A DNA stretch of 6,479 nucleotides, taken from the NCBI GenBank assembly GCA_946886995.1, contig CAMPJU010000080.1, forward strand, positions 1 through 6,479. The letters are read 5' to 3'. Position numbers and translations under genes: made by a program. How positions within the stretch are numbered: the stretch's first letter is position 1; each line of letters opens with the position of its first letter. The stretch comes from an uncultured Lysobacteraceae bacterium (GTDB lineage: Bacteria > Pseudomonadota > Gammaproteobacteria > Xanthomonadales > Xanthomonadaceae). The notes beneath the pieces were generated by a model. It ran no database searches and was not told where the DNA came from. It saw nothing but the letters and a program-made list of their open reading frames with translations. Below, piece by piece: positions 1-5,659 of this stretch.

Positions 1-177
1 CAGGCCCGGCAGCGCGAACGTGGCGACCGTGGCCAGCACCATCCCCGCGCCGGCCCAGCGGATGCCGCTGCGCGCCGTCTTCGGCGACGCCATGCGCTGC
101 AGCCCGAGCAGGAACAGGGCGGCCGCGACGAAATAACTGGCCTTGACGAGGAGCGGCAGCAGGCCGGCGATGCTCAT
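1..177 (-). CDS. pntB: NAD(P) transhydrogenase subunit beta, N-terminal part (runs off left edge)
   Basis: This is the first 59 codons of the membrane and NADP(H)-binding beta subunit of proton-translocating transhydrogenase; the rest lies outside the window. The start is ATG at 175-177, overlapping the pntAB stop codon as ATGA, which points to translational coupling. The visible protein begins MSIAGLLPLLVKASYFVAAA and holds two hydrophobic stretches, about residues 11-27 and 43-58, separated by a short basic segment that includes QRMASPKTARSG. The tract around residues 14-35 (SYFVAAALFLLGLQRMASPKTA) is a typical PntB N-terminal membrane segment. In the family the N-terminal helices belong to the proton channel and the C-terminal domain III binds NADP(H); that domain is not visible here. 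The identification rests on this short segment together with its place directly after pntAA and pntAB, which makes it secure. Confidence 0.93.
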   Translation of the reverse strand, partial: MSIAGLLPLLVKASYFVAAALFLLGLQRMASPKTARSGIRWAGAGMVLATVATFALPGL

Positions 178-470
178 GCGTCGTCCCTCCTGCGGCTCGG
201 CTTGAACATCTCCAGCATCCGTTCGGTCACCACGTAGCCGCCGGCCGCGTTCCCCGCACCGAGCAGTACGGCGACGAATCCGATCGCCTTCTCCAGGGTC
301 GTGTCGGCGTGGCCCAGCACCACCATCGCGCCGATCAGCACGATGCCGTGGATGAAGTTGGACCCGGACATCAGCGGCGTGTGCAGGATCACCGGCACCC
401 GCGAAATGATCACGTGGCCGGCGATCGCCGCCAGCATGAAGATGTACAGCGCCATGAACCCGTCGCTCAT
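174..470 (-). CDS. pntAB: NAD(P) transhydrogenase subunit alpha part 2 (PntAB, membrane)
   Basis: This 98-residue membrane protein corresponds to the C-terminal transmembrane part of the fused E. coli PntA. It contributes helices to the proton-conducting domain II of the inner-membrane complex with PntB and the peripheral PntAA. Three hydrophobic helices are visible, at about residues 6-25, 39-54 and 62-82. The loop between the first two carries LHTPLMSGSNFIHG (29-42), which matches the family's conserved LHTPLMS region. The C-terminus is short and basic (FKPSRRRDDA). It starts at ATG 468-470, overlapping the pntAA stop as ATGA, and its own stop overlaps the pntB start in the same way. The three genes should therefore be one transcript with coupled translation. 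The protein is shorter than the Rhodospirillum rubrum homologue, but all three expected helices are present and it appears intact. Confidence 0.93.
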   Translation of the reverse strand: MSDGFMALYIFMLAAIAGHVIISRVPVILHTPLMSGSNFIHGIVLIGAMVVLGHADTTLEKAIGFVAVLLGAGNAAGGYVVTERMLEMFKPSRRRDDA

Positions 471-1606
471 GCCCCCGCCTCCGTCGTCGTGGCCGTGGGC
501 GCGGGCGGACCCGGCCACGCCGTCTGCGCGAGGAGGTCGTCCCCCCAGTCCAGCTGGATCGCTCCATCGCGGAGCATCAGTTGGAGGAAATTGAGCACGT
601 TGCGCGCGTACATCTCGCTGGCATGCAGCGCGCCGCTGCTGGCCAGTCCCACGGGACCGGCCACGGCGACGCCCCCTGCCTCGACCGTGGTGCCGGGCTG
701 CGTCGACTCGCAGTTGCCGCCGGTCTCCGCGGCCAGGTCCACGATCACGCTCCCCGGCGCCATGCCGTCCACCATCGCAGCCGTGATGATCCGCGGCGCG
801 GGCCGGCCCGGGACGGCCGCGGTGCACACCACGACGTCGATCTTCCGCAGGTGCTCGCCGAGGCGGCGCTGCTGCTCCGCACGCTCCTCGTCGGTGAGCG
901 CACGGGCATACCCGCCCTCGCCGGCCGCGCTGACACCCAGGTCCAGGAAGCGGGCGCCAAGCGACTCGATCTGCTCGCGCGTTTCGGGGCGCACGTCGAA
1001 ACCCTCCACCTGTGCGCCGAGGCGGCGTGCGGTGGCGATCGCCTGCAGGCCGGCCACGCCGGCGCCCACGACCAGCACCTTCGATGGGCGGATGGTCCCT
1101 GCGGCAGTGGTCAGCATCGGAAAGAAGCGGGGCGCCAGCTGCGCGGCGAGCAGGACGGCCTTGTAACCGGCCATGCCCGCCTGCGAACTGAGCACGTCCA
1201 TCGCCTGGGCGCGCGTGGTCCGCGGCAGGCGCTCGAGCGGGAAGGCCACGATCCCGCCATTGCGCAGCGCCTCGCCGCGCGCCGGGTCCCCCTCCGGTGC
1301 CAGCAGCCCCACCAGCACGGTGCCCGGCCGCAACCGGGCGATGGCTTCCACCGCAGGTGGCTGGACGCAAGGCACGATGTCCGCGCCCGCGTGCGCCGCG
1401 ACGCCATCGTCCACCAGCGTCGCGCCTGCGTCGGCGTATTGCGCGTCCGGGATGAAGCACCCCTGCCCCGCGCCGCGCTCCACCTGCACCCGGGCACCGG
1501 CCGCGACGAGTTTCCTGCACGTCTCCGGAGTGACGGCGACCCGCCGTTCACCCGCCGCGCGTTCGCGCGCGACACCAATCACCGGACCGCCTGCCGTCGC
1601 CGTCAT
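467..1606 (-). CDS. pntAA: NAD(P) transhydrogenase subunit alpha part 1 (PntAA, NAD-binding)
   Basis: This 379-residue soluble domain I protein binds NAD(H) and exchanges hydride with NADP(H) on PntB, driven by proton re-entry; physiologically this mainly supplies NADPH. The N-terminal half (about 8-140) is the alanine dehydrogenase/PNT N-terminal domain, with ERRVAVTPET at 20-29. The nucleotide fold has the dinucleotide motif GAGVAGLQAIATA at 181-193, followed by an acidic D204 in FDVRPETREQIESLGA, as expected for NAD preference. The mobile catalytic loop RTTRAQAMDVLSSQ (129-142) keeps the residues equivalent to R. rubrum R127, Q132, D135 and S138. DLAAETGGNCE (290-300) is another family motif. 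The protein ends without membrane helices, as in split alpha subunits, after a low-complexity Pro/Ala/Thr tail. The ATG at 1604-1606 has GGAG (1614-1617) seven bases upstream; another ATG at 1608-1610 is out of frame. A TACGAT hexamer (1634-1639) could be a -10, but no good -35 accompanies it. Confidence 0.95.
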   Translation of the reverse strand: MTATAGGPVIGVARERAAGERRVAVTPETCRKLVAAGARVQVERGAGQGCFIPDAQYADAGATLVDDGVAAHAGADIVPCVQPPAVEAIARLRPGTVLVGLLAPEGDPARGEALRNGGIVAFPLERLPRTTRAQAMDVLSSQAGMAGYKAVLLAAQLAPRFFPMLTTAAGTIRPSKVLVVGAGVAGLQAIATARRLGAQVEGFDVRPETREQIESLGARFLDLGVSAAGEGGYARALTDEERAEQQRRLGEHLRKIDVVVCTAAVPGRPAPRIITAAMVDGMAPGSVIVDLAAETGGNCESTQPGTTVEAGGVAVAGPVGLASSGALHASEMYARNVLNFLQLMLRDGAIQLDWGDDLLAQTAWPGPPAPTATTTEAGA

Positions 1607-1666
1607 CCATCCGCTCCGCGGGACCCTGCCCGCATCGTAGCGAATCGGCGCGCGGCGTAGCGCAGG

Positions 1667-3946
1667 TCAGTCCTGGCCGACCGCCCGGTCGAGCCGGTGG
1701 TGCAGCTGTTGCATCGCGGCGTCGAAGGGCGCCTTCTCGGCTGCAAGGTCCAGCCGCCCTTCCTTGTCCAGCGCCGCCAGTTGCTCTGCGGAAGCGACGA
1801 GCACGCGGGCACCGCGGCGGTTGACCAGCAGGTAACGCTTGGTCAGCGGGCTGATCCAGGCGACCTTGGCGGCGACGGGTTCTTCCTCGCTGCCGGTGAC
1901 CCGCAGCCAGTCGCCCGGCCGCAGCTGGCGCATGCGTTCGGCGACCGCCGGGTCGAAGTCATGCGCGTCCGATCCGCCGACGAGGTGCAGGGCAGCGCCG
2001 TCCTCCTCGGCGTGAGGCGGCTCGGGCAGTTCGTGCAGCGACCGCGGCGTGTCGGGCCGCGAGAGCGCGCGCACCAGCCCGGCCATCCAGTCACGCGCCG
2101 CCGCGTCGTCCAGGCCGGAACTCGACAGGCATTCGGCGATGTCCGGCTGCAACGAAATCAGCAGGTCGGCCACCGCGGGACCGTGCCCCATCGCGGCCAC
2201 GCGGTCGGCCTCGACCATCGCTTCGCCCAGGGCCAGCGCATCGCGGTGACGCTGCGAATCCAGGCCATCGCGCAGCAACGTCTGCAGCACGTGGTGCTGC
2301 CAGTAATCGACGAGGAAGGTGCCCACGACCGCCGTCACCGGCACCTGGGCCAGGCGTCGCGCGACCGCGGCGTTCGCCTGCAGGCGCGCGCGCAACAGGC
2401 GTTCGCGGCCGTGCACCGCTTCCGCGGCGCGCCGCTCGATCGCCTCGACGCGCTGCCGCTGCTGCTCGAGCATCGCCTCCAGTTCGGCGGTCGCCAGCTC
2501 GAACACCGCCAGGTCCTCGTTGAAGTCGGCGACGATCCGGTGCGCCGCGCTGGCGGCGTGCTTCAGCAACTCCCGGTCCTGCGGCGTGGCGCCTTCGTTG
2601 CCCTCGCAGGCCTCGGTGATGGCGTCCAGCAGCCGGCGGGCCGGATGCCTGCGCTCGGTGAACATGTCCTCGTCGGTCAGCGCGACCTTGACGTACGGCA
2701 GCACGAGGCGCGCATACAGCCGCCGCGACCGCTGGAGTTGCGCATGCGTCTGGAACAGCGACTCGAACAGGAGCGCCACCAGGTCGATGGCATCCTGCTC
2801 GCTCTCGCCAAGACGGGTGTCCTTCGGGTCGAGTCCGAGCCGGCGCGCGCCATCGGCGAGTTCGGCACGGATGGCATCGCCCAGGCGGCACTCCCCGGCC
2901 AGCGCCTTGGCGTACGCCTCCGGCGGCTCGCTCTGCAGCAGCGACGCGACGCTGACGACTTCCGCAACGCGCAACTCGCGCAGGTCGCGGGCACCAGCCA
3001 CGCCGGCGCCTCCCGTGCCGGCGCCACCCGCACCGGCGCCGGCTTCGTACGCACCGGATCCTGTGCCACCGAATCCCGTGCCACCGGACCCCGTGCCGCC
3101 GGACCCCGCGACACCGGACCCGGTCGCCCCGGACTCCCCGGTGCCAGCCCCCGCCGTCCCGCGTCGGGCGTCGTGGCGCCAATCGCGAAGCAGTCGCCTC
3201 AGTTCGGTGATCTTCCCGCGGCCGTCCGGGACCGGCGATTCGTCGGCCGGGACGTCGTTCGAAGCGGGCGCGGCTGCTTCGGTGGCCGCGTCGATCGTCG
3301 GCCGCGGGGCCTCGCCGCCGCCGTACCCCGACGCACCCAGCACCGTGTTGATGCGCGAATACAGATCCGCCAGCACCTCGCCGAGGCGCTGCTCGTACTG
3401 CGCGAACAGCAGGGGCCGCAGGGCATCGGGCAGGATCGTGTCGCGGAAGGTCTGGCCGAACGCGCCTGCCAGGCGCACCGGGCCCACGGGATTGGTGACG
3501 GTCGCCTGGCCCAGCGCGGCGGACAGCGCCTCGAGGCGGCGCTCCATCTGCTGCAATGCCGGCGCGTGGCGCAGCGCGATCGCGTCGGCCAGGCGCTGGC
3601 CGGCGACGTGGTACTGCAACTGGCTGTCCTCGACCAGGTCGAATTGCCTCGGAGGACGAGTTGTGCCCGGCGGCAGTGCCAGGAACCGGTCGAACCCCTC
3701 GGCCACCAGTTCGCGGAAACGCATGACATAGGTCGCGTTGCGCTGGCGCAGGGCGAGCAATGCATTTTCGAGGTCGCGCCGGGCCATCGGCGAGTTCGCG
3801 ACCGTCTCGCGGGCGGCCGCGTCGATCGCAATGTGCAGGCCGTCGGGGACGCGGGCGAGTTGCTCGACCGCCGCGCGCTTCATGTCCTCCAGCACCTGCG
3901 CTGGATCCTGGCGAGTGGCATAGACGCCGAGCGGATGACCTGACAC
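1667..3946 (-). CDS. DUF1631 family protein of unknown function
   Basis: From a GTG start this is a 759-residue, mostly helical, soluble protein without signal peptide or membrane helices. I recognise the DUF1631 family from its layout: an N-terminal helical part (15-205); a low-complexity linker (about 208-318) that is acidic/Pro-rich, then extremely Gly/Ala/Ser/Thr-rich; a second helical domain (320-640) with LVLPYVKVALTDEDMF and HPARRLLDAITEACEG (434-449), a family hallmark; a charged coiled-coil-like stretch (485-530); and a C-terminal beta-rich segment, PGDWLRV to KVAWISPLTKRYLLVNRRG (677-712). No enzyme motif is visible. Some relatives carry the name thymidine phosphorylase in databases; nothing here supports that. 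The start was chosen because GTG 3944-3946 has GGGAG (3955-3959) eight bases upstream. An in-frame ATG at 4025-4027 would add 27 residues and has only a weak AGGG upstream; it also overlaps a possible -10 box. The pnt genes follow on the same strand after about 60 bp. Confidence 0.86.
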   Translation of the reverse strand: MSGHPLGVYATRQDPAQVLEDMKRAAVEQLARVPDGLHIAIDAAARETVANSPMARRDLENALLALRQRNATYVMRFRELVAEGFDRFLALPPGTTRPPRQFDLVEDSQLQYHVAGQRLADAIALRHAPALQQMERRLEALSAALGQATVTNPVGPVRLAGAFGQTFRDTILPDALRPLLFAQYEQRLGEVLADLYSRINTVLGASGYGGGEAPRPTIDAATEAAAPASNDVPADESPVPDGRGKITELRRLLRDWRHDARRGTAGAGTGESGATGSGVAGSGGTGSGGTGFGGTGSGAYEAGAGAGGAGTGGAGVAGARDLRELRVAEVVSVASLLQSEPPEAYAKALAGECRLGDAIRAELADGARRLGLDPKDTRLGESEQDAIDLVALLFESLFQTHAQLQRSRRLYARLVLPYVKVALTDEDMFTERRHPARRLLDAITEACEGNEGATPQDRELLKHAASAAHRIVADFNEDLAVFELATAELEAMLEQQRQRVEAIERRAAEAVHGRERLLRARLQANAAVARRLAQVPVTAVVGTFLVDYWQHHVLQTLLRDGLDSQRHRDALALGEAMVEADRVAAMGHGPAVADLLISLQPDIAECLSSSGLDDAAARDWMAGLVRALSRPDTPRSLHELPEPPHAEEDGAALHLVGGSDAHDFDPAVAERMRQLRPGDWLRVTGSEEEPVAAKVAWISPLTKRYLLVNRRGARVLVASAEQLAALDKEGRLDLAAEKAPFDAAMQQLHHRLDRAVGQD
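3053..3142. repeat. Degenerate 15-bp tandem repeat within the DUF1631 gene
   Basis: About six consecutive 15-base units can be laid out on the plus strand: ACCGGATCCTGTGCC (3053), ACCGAATCCCGTGCC (3068), ACCGGACCCCGTGCC (3083), GCCGGACCCCGCGAC (3098), ACCGGACCCGGTCGC (3113) and CCCGGACTCCCCGGT (3128). The central units differ at only one to four positions and the outer ones are more worn. The period is a multiple of three, so copy-number changes would preserve the reading frame. On the coding (minus) strand the units give pentapeptides of the form GSGGT/GFGGT. Less regular GCCGGCGCC-type repetition continues leftwards to about 2995, so the whole Gly-rich linker (about 2993-3157) looks built by repeat expansion. 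Confidence 0.85.
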
Positions 3947-3954
3947 CCTGCTAT

Positions 3955-3959
3955 CTCCC
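3955..3959 (-). promoter_or_regulatory. Shine-Dalgarno site favouring the GTG start of the DUF1631 gene
   Basis: GGGAG on the minus strand lies eight bases before GTG 3944-3946. It is a clearly better ribosome-binding site than anything before the upstream in-frame ATG at 4025-4027, so it decides the start used here. This is inference from spacing and sequence only. Confidence 0.6.
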
Positions 3960-4022
3960 GAGCTGTCGCGAACCTCGCGTCGTCGCAGGAGCCCCTGGAC
4001 GGCGCCTGTCGACCCTGATCGG

Positions 4023-4050
4023 AGCATAGTGTCGCCCTGCGTCACGTCAT
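4023..4050 (-). promoter_or_regulatory. Possible sigma-70-type promoter for the DUF1631 gene
   Basis: Reading the minus strand, ATGACG (4045-4050, four of six matches to TTGACA) is followed after 16 bases by TATGCT (4023-4028, four of six matches to TATAAT). Transcription would begin near 4016, giving a leader of about 70 bases before the GTG start and its GGGAG site. If real, the upstream ATG at 4025-4027 lies inside the -10 box and cannot be the start codon. Matches this weak arise often by chance, so this is only a suggestion. Confidence 0.3.
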
Positions 4051-4075
4051 GCCCCCAAGTGCCGAATTGTGATCC

Positions 4076-4687
4076 ATGTCCCACTCCCTTGACGAGTTTC
4101 CGCCGGGCGGTGCAAAGCCGGGTGAAATCCCCCTTGACGCCCGGCGTTCGGTCCCGGCAAGGCAGCTGGGCGAGCCCGGTCCGGACGACCCGATGCTCCA
4201 GCGACTCCTGTCGTCGGCGGTGCGCGTCCCCGACCACGGCCGGCGCGTCCCGTTCCGCTTCGTCCGCATCTCGGGCCCGGCACGCGCCGCGCTCGGCGAC
4301 CTGCTGGCGAAGCGTGCGCTCGAGCGCGATCCCGCCGCCTCCGACGCCGTGCTCGACAAGGAACGGCAACGGTTCGCGCACGCACCGGTCGTGGTCGCGG
4401 TGGTCGCAGTGCTCGCACCCGGCGACACGATCCCCGAATCCGAGCGCTTCGCGAGCGCGTGCTGCACGTGCTTCGCGCTGCTGCAGGCGGCCCAGTCGTT
4501 CGGCTTCGGCGCGCAATGGCTGACCGGCTGGCCGGCCTACGACGAACCCGTACTGCGCGCGCTGGGACTGGGGGACCACGAGCGAATCGCCGGTTTCATC
4601 CACATCGGCACGCCGCTGCAGGACGTGCCCGAGCGCGACCGGCCGGACGCCCGCACGCTGCTCACCGACTGGCGGCCGGACGCGTGA
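4076..4687 (+). CDS. Nitroreductase family protein (YdjA-like), FMN-dependent
   Basis: This 203-residue protein belongs to the NADH oxidase/nitroreductase fold, closest in layout to E. coli YdjA (about 183 residues): cytosolic FMN enzymes that reduce nitro or quinone-like substrates with NAD(P)H. The true substrate cannot be read from sequence. Visible signatures are RRS (23-25), the FMN phosphate-contacting start of these proteins; VPDHGRRVPFRFVRISG (51-67), matching the APDH...PW.F segment of YdjA; K95 followed by a hydrophobic strand (103-113); SACCTCFALLQAAQSFGFGAQWLTG (127-151); and GFIHIGTP (173-180) near the C-terminus. The first 17 residues are an unusual Gly/Pro-rich leader before the conserved core. 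The ATG at 4076 follows an in-frame TGA (4070-4072) by one codon, so no longer form exists, and there is no evident Shine-Dalgarno sequence. It is the first gene of a plus-strand run, and its stop overlaps the exonuclease start. Confidence 0.9.
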   Translation: MSHSLDEFPPGGAKPGEIPLDARRSVPARQLGEPGPDDPMLQRLLSSAVRVPDHGRRVPFRFVRISGPARAALGDLLAKRALERDPAASDAVLDKERQRFAHAPVVVAVVAVLAPGDTIPESERFASACCTCFALLQAAQSFGFGAQWLTGWPAYDEPVLRALGLGDHERIAGFIHIGTPLQDVPERDRPDARTLLTDWRPDA

Positions 4688-5613
4688 ACCAGCCCGTACC
4701 CGCCCCGCGCACCACGCTCTACCTGGTCGACGCCAGCCTGTACGTGTTCCGCGCCTGGCACTCGATGCCGGCCGACGCGTTCCGCGATGCCGACGGGTGG
4801 CCGACTAATGCCGTGCACGGCTTCGCCCGCTTCCTGCTGGAATTGCTGGAACGCGAGCGCCCGCGGCACATCGCGGTGGCGTTCGACGAGGCGCTGGACG
4901 CGTGCTTCCGCAATGCGCTCTATCCCGCCTACAAGGCCAACCGCGACCCCGCGCCGGAAGAACTGCGCCGCCAGTTCGCGCACTGCAAGGCCCTGTGCCT
5001 CGCGCTCGGGCTGGTGGTGCTCGCGCATGCGGAGTACGAAGCCGACGACCTGATCGGCAGCGCGGCCCGCGCGGGCCGGGCCCACGGCCACCGCGCAGTC
5101 ATCGTGTCCGCGGACAAGGACCTGTCGCAGCTGCTCGCCGTGGACGACGAACAGTGGGACTTCGCCCGGGGCCTGCGCTGGGGCCTGGCCGGCGTGCGCG
5201 CGCGACACGGCGTCGATGCGCACCAGATCGCCGACTACCTGGCGCTGGCGGGCGACCCCGTGGACAACATCCCCGGCGTGCCGGGCATCGGCAAGAAGAC
5301 CGCGGCGGTGCTGCTGGCGCATTTCGGCTCGCTGGACGCGTTGCTGGAGCGCGTCGACGAGGTGCCGTTCCTGCGCTTCCGCGGCGCCGCCCAGGCGGCG
5401 GCGAAGCTGCGCGCGCACCGGGAGCAGGCGCTGTTGTGCCGCTTGCTGGCGACCGTCGCGCTGGATGCGCCGCTGTGCACGGCCGCACCGGTGTATGCGC
5501 GTGGTGTGCCGGACGGCGAGCGCCTGCCCGCCCTCTGCGAGTCCCTGCGGTTCGGCCCGCTCACCCGGCGGCGGCTGCACGAGGCGGCGGGCCTGGCGTT
5601 CGCACCCGCCTGA
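4684..5613 (+). CDS. 5'-3' exonuclease / flap endonuclease (PolA N-terminal-like)
   Basis: This 309-residue stand-alone 5' nuclease is related to the N-terminal domain of DNA polymerase I and to ExoIX/Xni; such enzymes remove 5' flaps or RNA primers using divalent metals. All nine acidic positions of the Pol I-type active site appear present: D16 (LVDAS), D68 (VAFDE), E119, D121 and D122 (EADDLIG), D144 and D146 (SADKD), D191 and D194 (GDPVDN). YPAYKANR (80-87) supplies the basic helical-arch residues. IPGVPGIGKKTA (196-207) is the helix-hairpin-helix motif that binds duplex DNA. No polymerase domain follows. E. coli ExoIX is known to lack some of these carboxylates, so this looks like a fully equipped nuclease. 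The start is GTG 4684-4686, overlapping the nitroreductase TGA as GTGA. This keeps the conserved LYLVDAS near the N-terminus, while the frame open upstream runs inside the nitroreductase gene and lacks homology. Confidence 0.93.
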   Translation: MNQPVPAPRTTLYLVDASLYVFRAWHSMPADAFRDADGWPTNAVHGFARFLLELLERERPRHIAVAFDEALDACFRNALYPAYKANRDPAPEELRRQFAHCKALCLALGLVVLAHAEYEADDLIGSAARAGRAHGHRAVIVSADKDLSQLLAVDDEQWDFARGLRWGLAGVRARHGVDAHQIADYLALAGDPVDNIPGVPGIGKKTAAVLLAHFGSLDALLERVDEVPFLRFRGAAQAAAKLRAHREQALLCRLLATVALDAPLCTAAPVYARGVPDGERLPALCESLRFGPLTRRRLHEAAGLAFAPA

Positions 5614-5648
5614 CGGCGCGGCGGCCCGCAGTGGCGGCGGTCCGGTTT

Positions 5649-5652
5649 AGGA
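5649..5652 (+). promoter_or_regulatory. Shine-Dalgarno site of the Nudix gene
   Basis: AGGA lies seven bases before ATG 5660-5662 and is the only good ribosome-binding site in the 46-base gap after the exonuclease. It sits in the loop of a possible small hairpin whose arms are TCCGG (5641-5645) and CCGGA (5656-5660). Confidence 0.6.
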
Positions 5653-5659
5653 TCGCCGG

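Larger units (their letters stand above)
3947..4075. other. Divergent intergenic region between the DUF1631 and nitroreductase genes
   Basis: These 129 bases separate two divergently transcribed genes and must hold the promoter for each unless transcription comes from further away. On the minus strand there is the weak candidate promoter noted at 4023-4050. On the plus strand I find no good -35/-10 pair; AATTGT (4065-4070), just before the ATG, could be a poor -10 for a leaderless or near-leaderless message. I see no clear operator palindrome or terminator hairpin. Coding of the 3947-4027 part cannot be excluded, since the DUF1631 frame stays open through it. Confidence 0.6.

Noticed and set aside
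581..1660. A plus-strand open frame of 359 codons opposite pntAA, and a related one at 309-1166
   Set aside because: pntAA has its catalytic loop and NAD motif in the minus-strand frame; the opposite frames show only Arg/Ala/His-rich sequence with no family resemblance.
3053..3142. CRISPR array
   Set aside because: The units are 15 bases, contiguous, without spacers, and in frame within a coding region.
1697..3943. A plus-strand open frame of 748 codons opposite the DUF1631 gene
   Set aside because: It lies wholly antisense to a gene with recognisable family motifs; its translation is Arg/Gln/Val-rich low-complexity sequence without domains, as is usual for opposite frames in high-GC DNA.
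1667..3946. Calling the DUF1631 protein a thymidine phosphorylase
   Set aside because: That name is attached to some relatives, but the sequence has no phosphorylase motifs or domain layout; only the unknown-function family can be supported.
4028..4603. Upstream extension of the DUF1631 frame to an ATG at 4603
   Set aside because: It would run antisense through most of the well-supported nitroreductase gene, and the added residues show no family similarity.
4537..5580. A minus-strand open frame of 347 codons opposite the exonuclease gene
   Set aside because: The plus strand carries every expected nuclease motif; the minus-strand translation is low-complexity Arg/Gln/Ala sequence.
5614..5659. 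Terminator between the exonuclease and Nudix genes
   Set aside because: The 46-base gap has no strong GC stem followed by a T run; the only pairing is the short TCCGG/CCGGA arm at the ribosome site.
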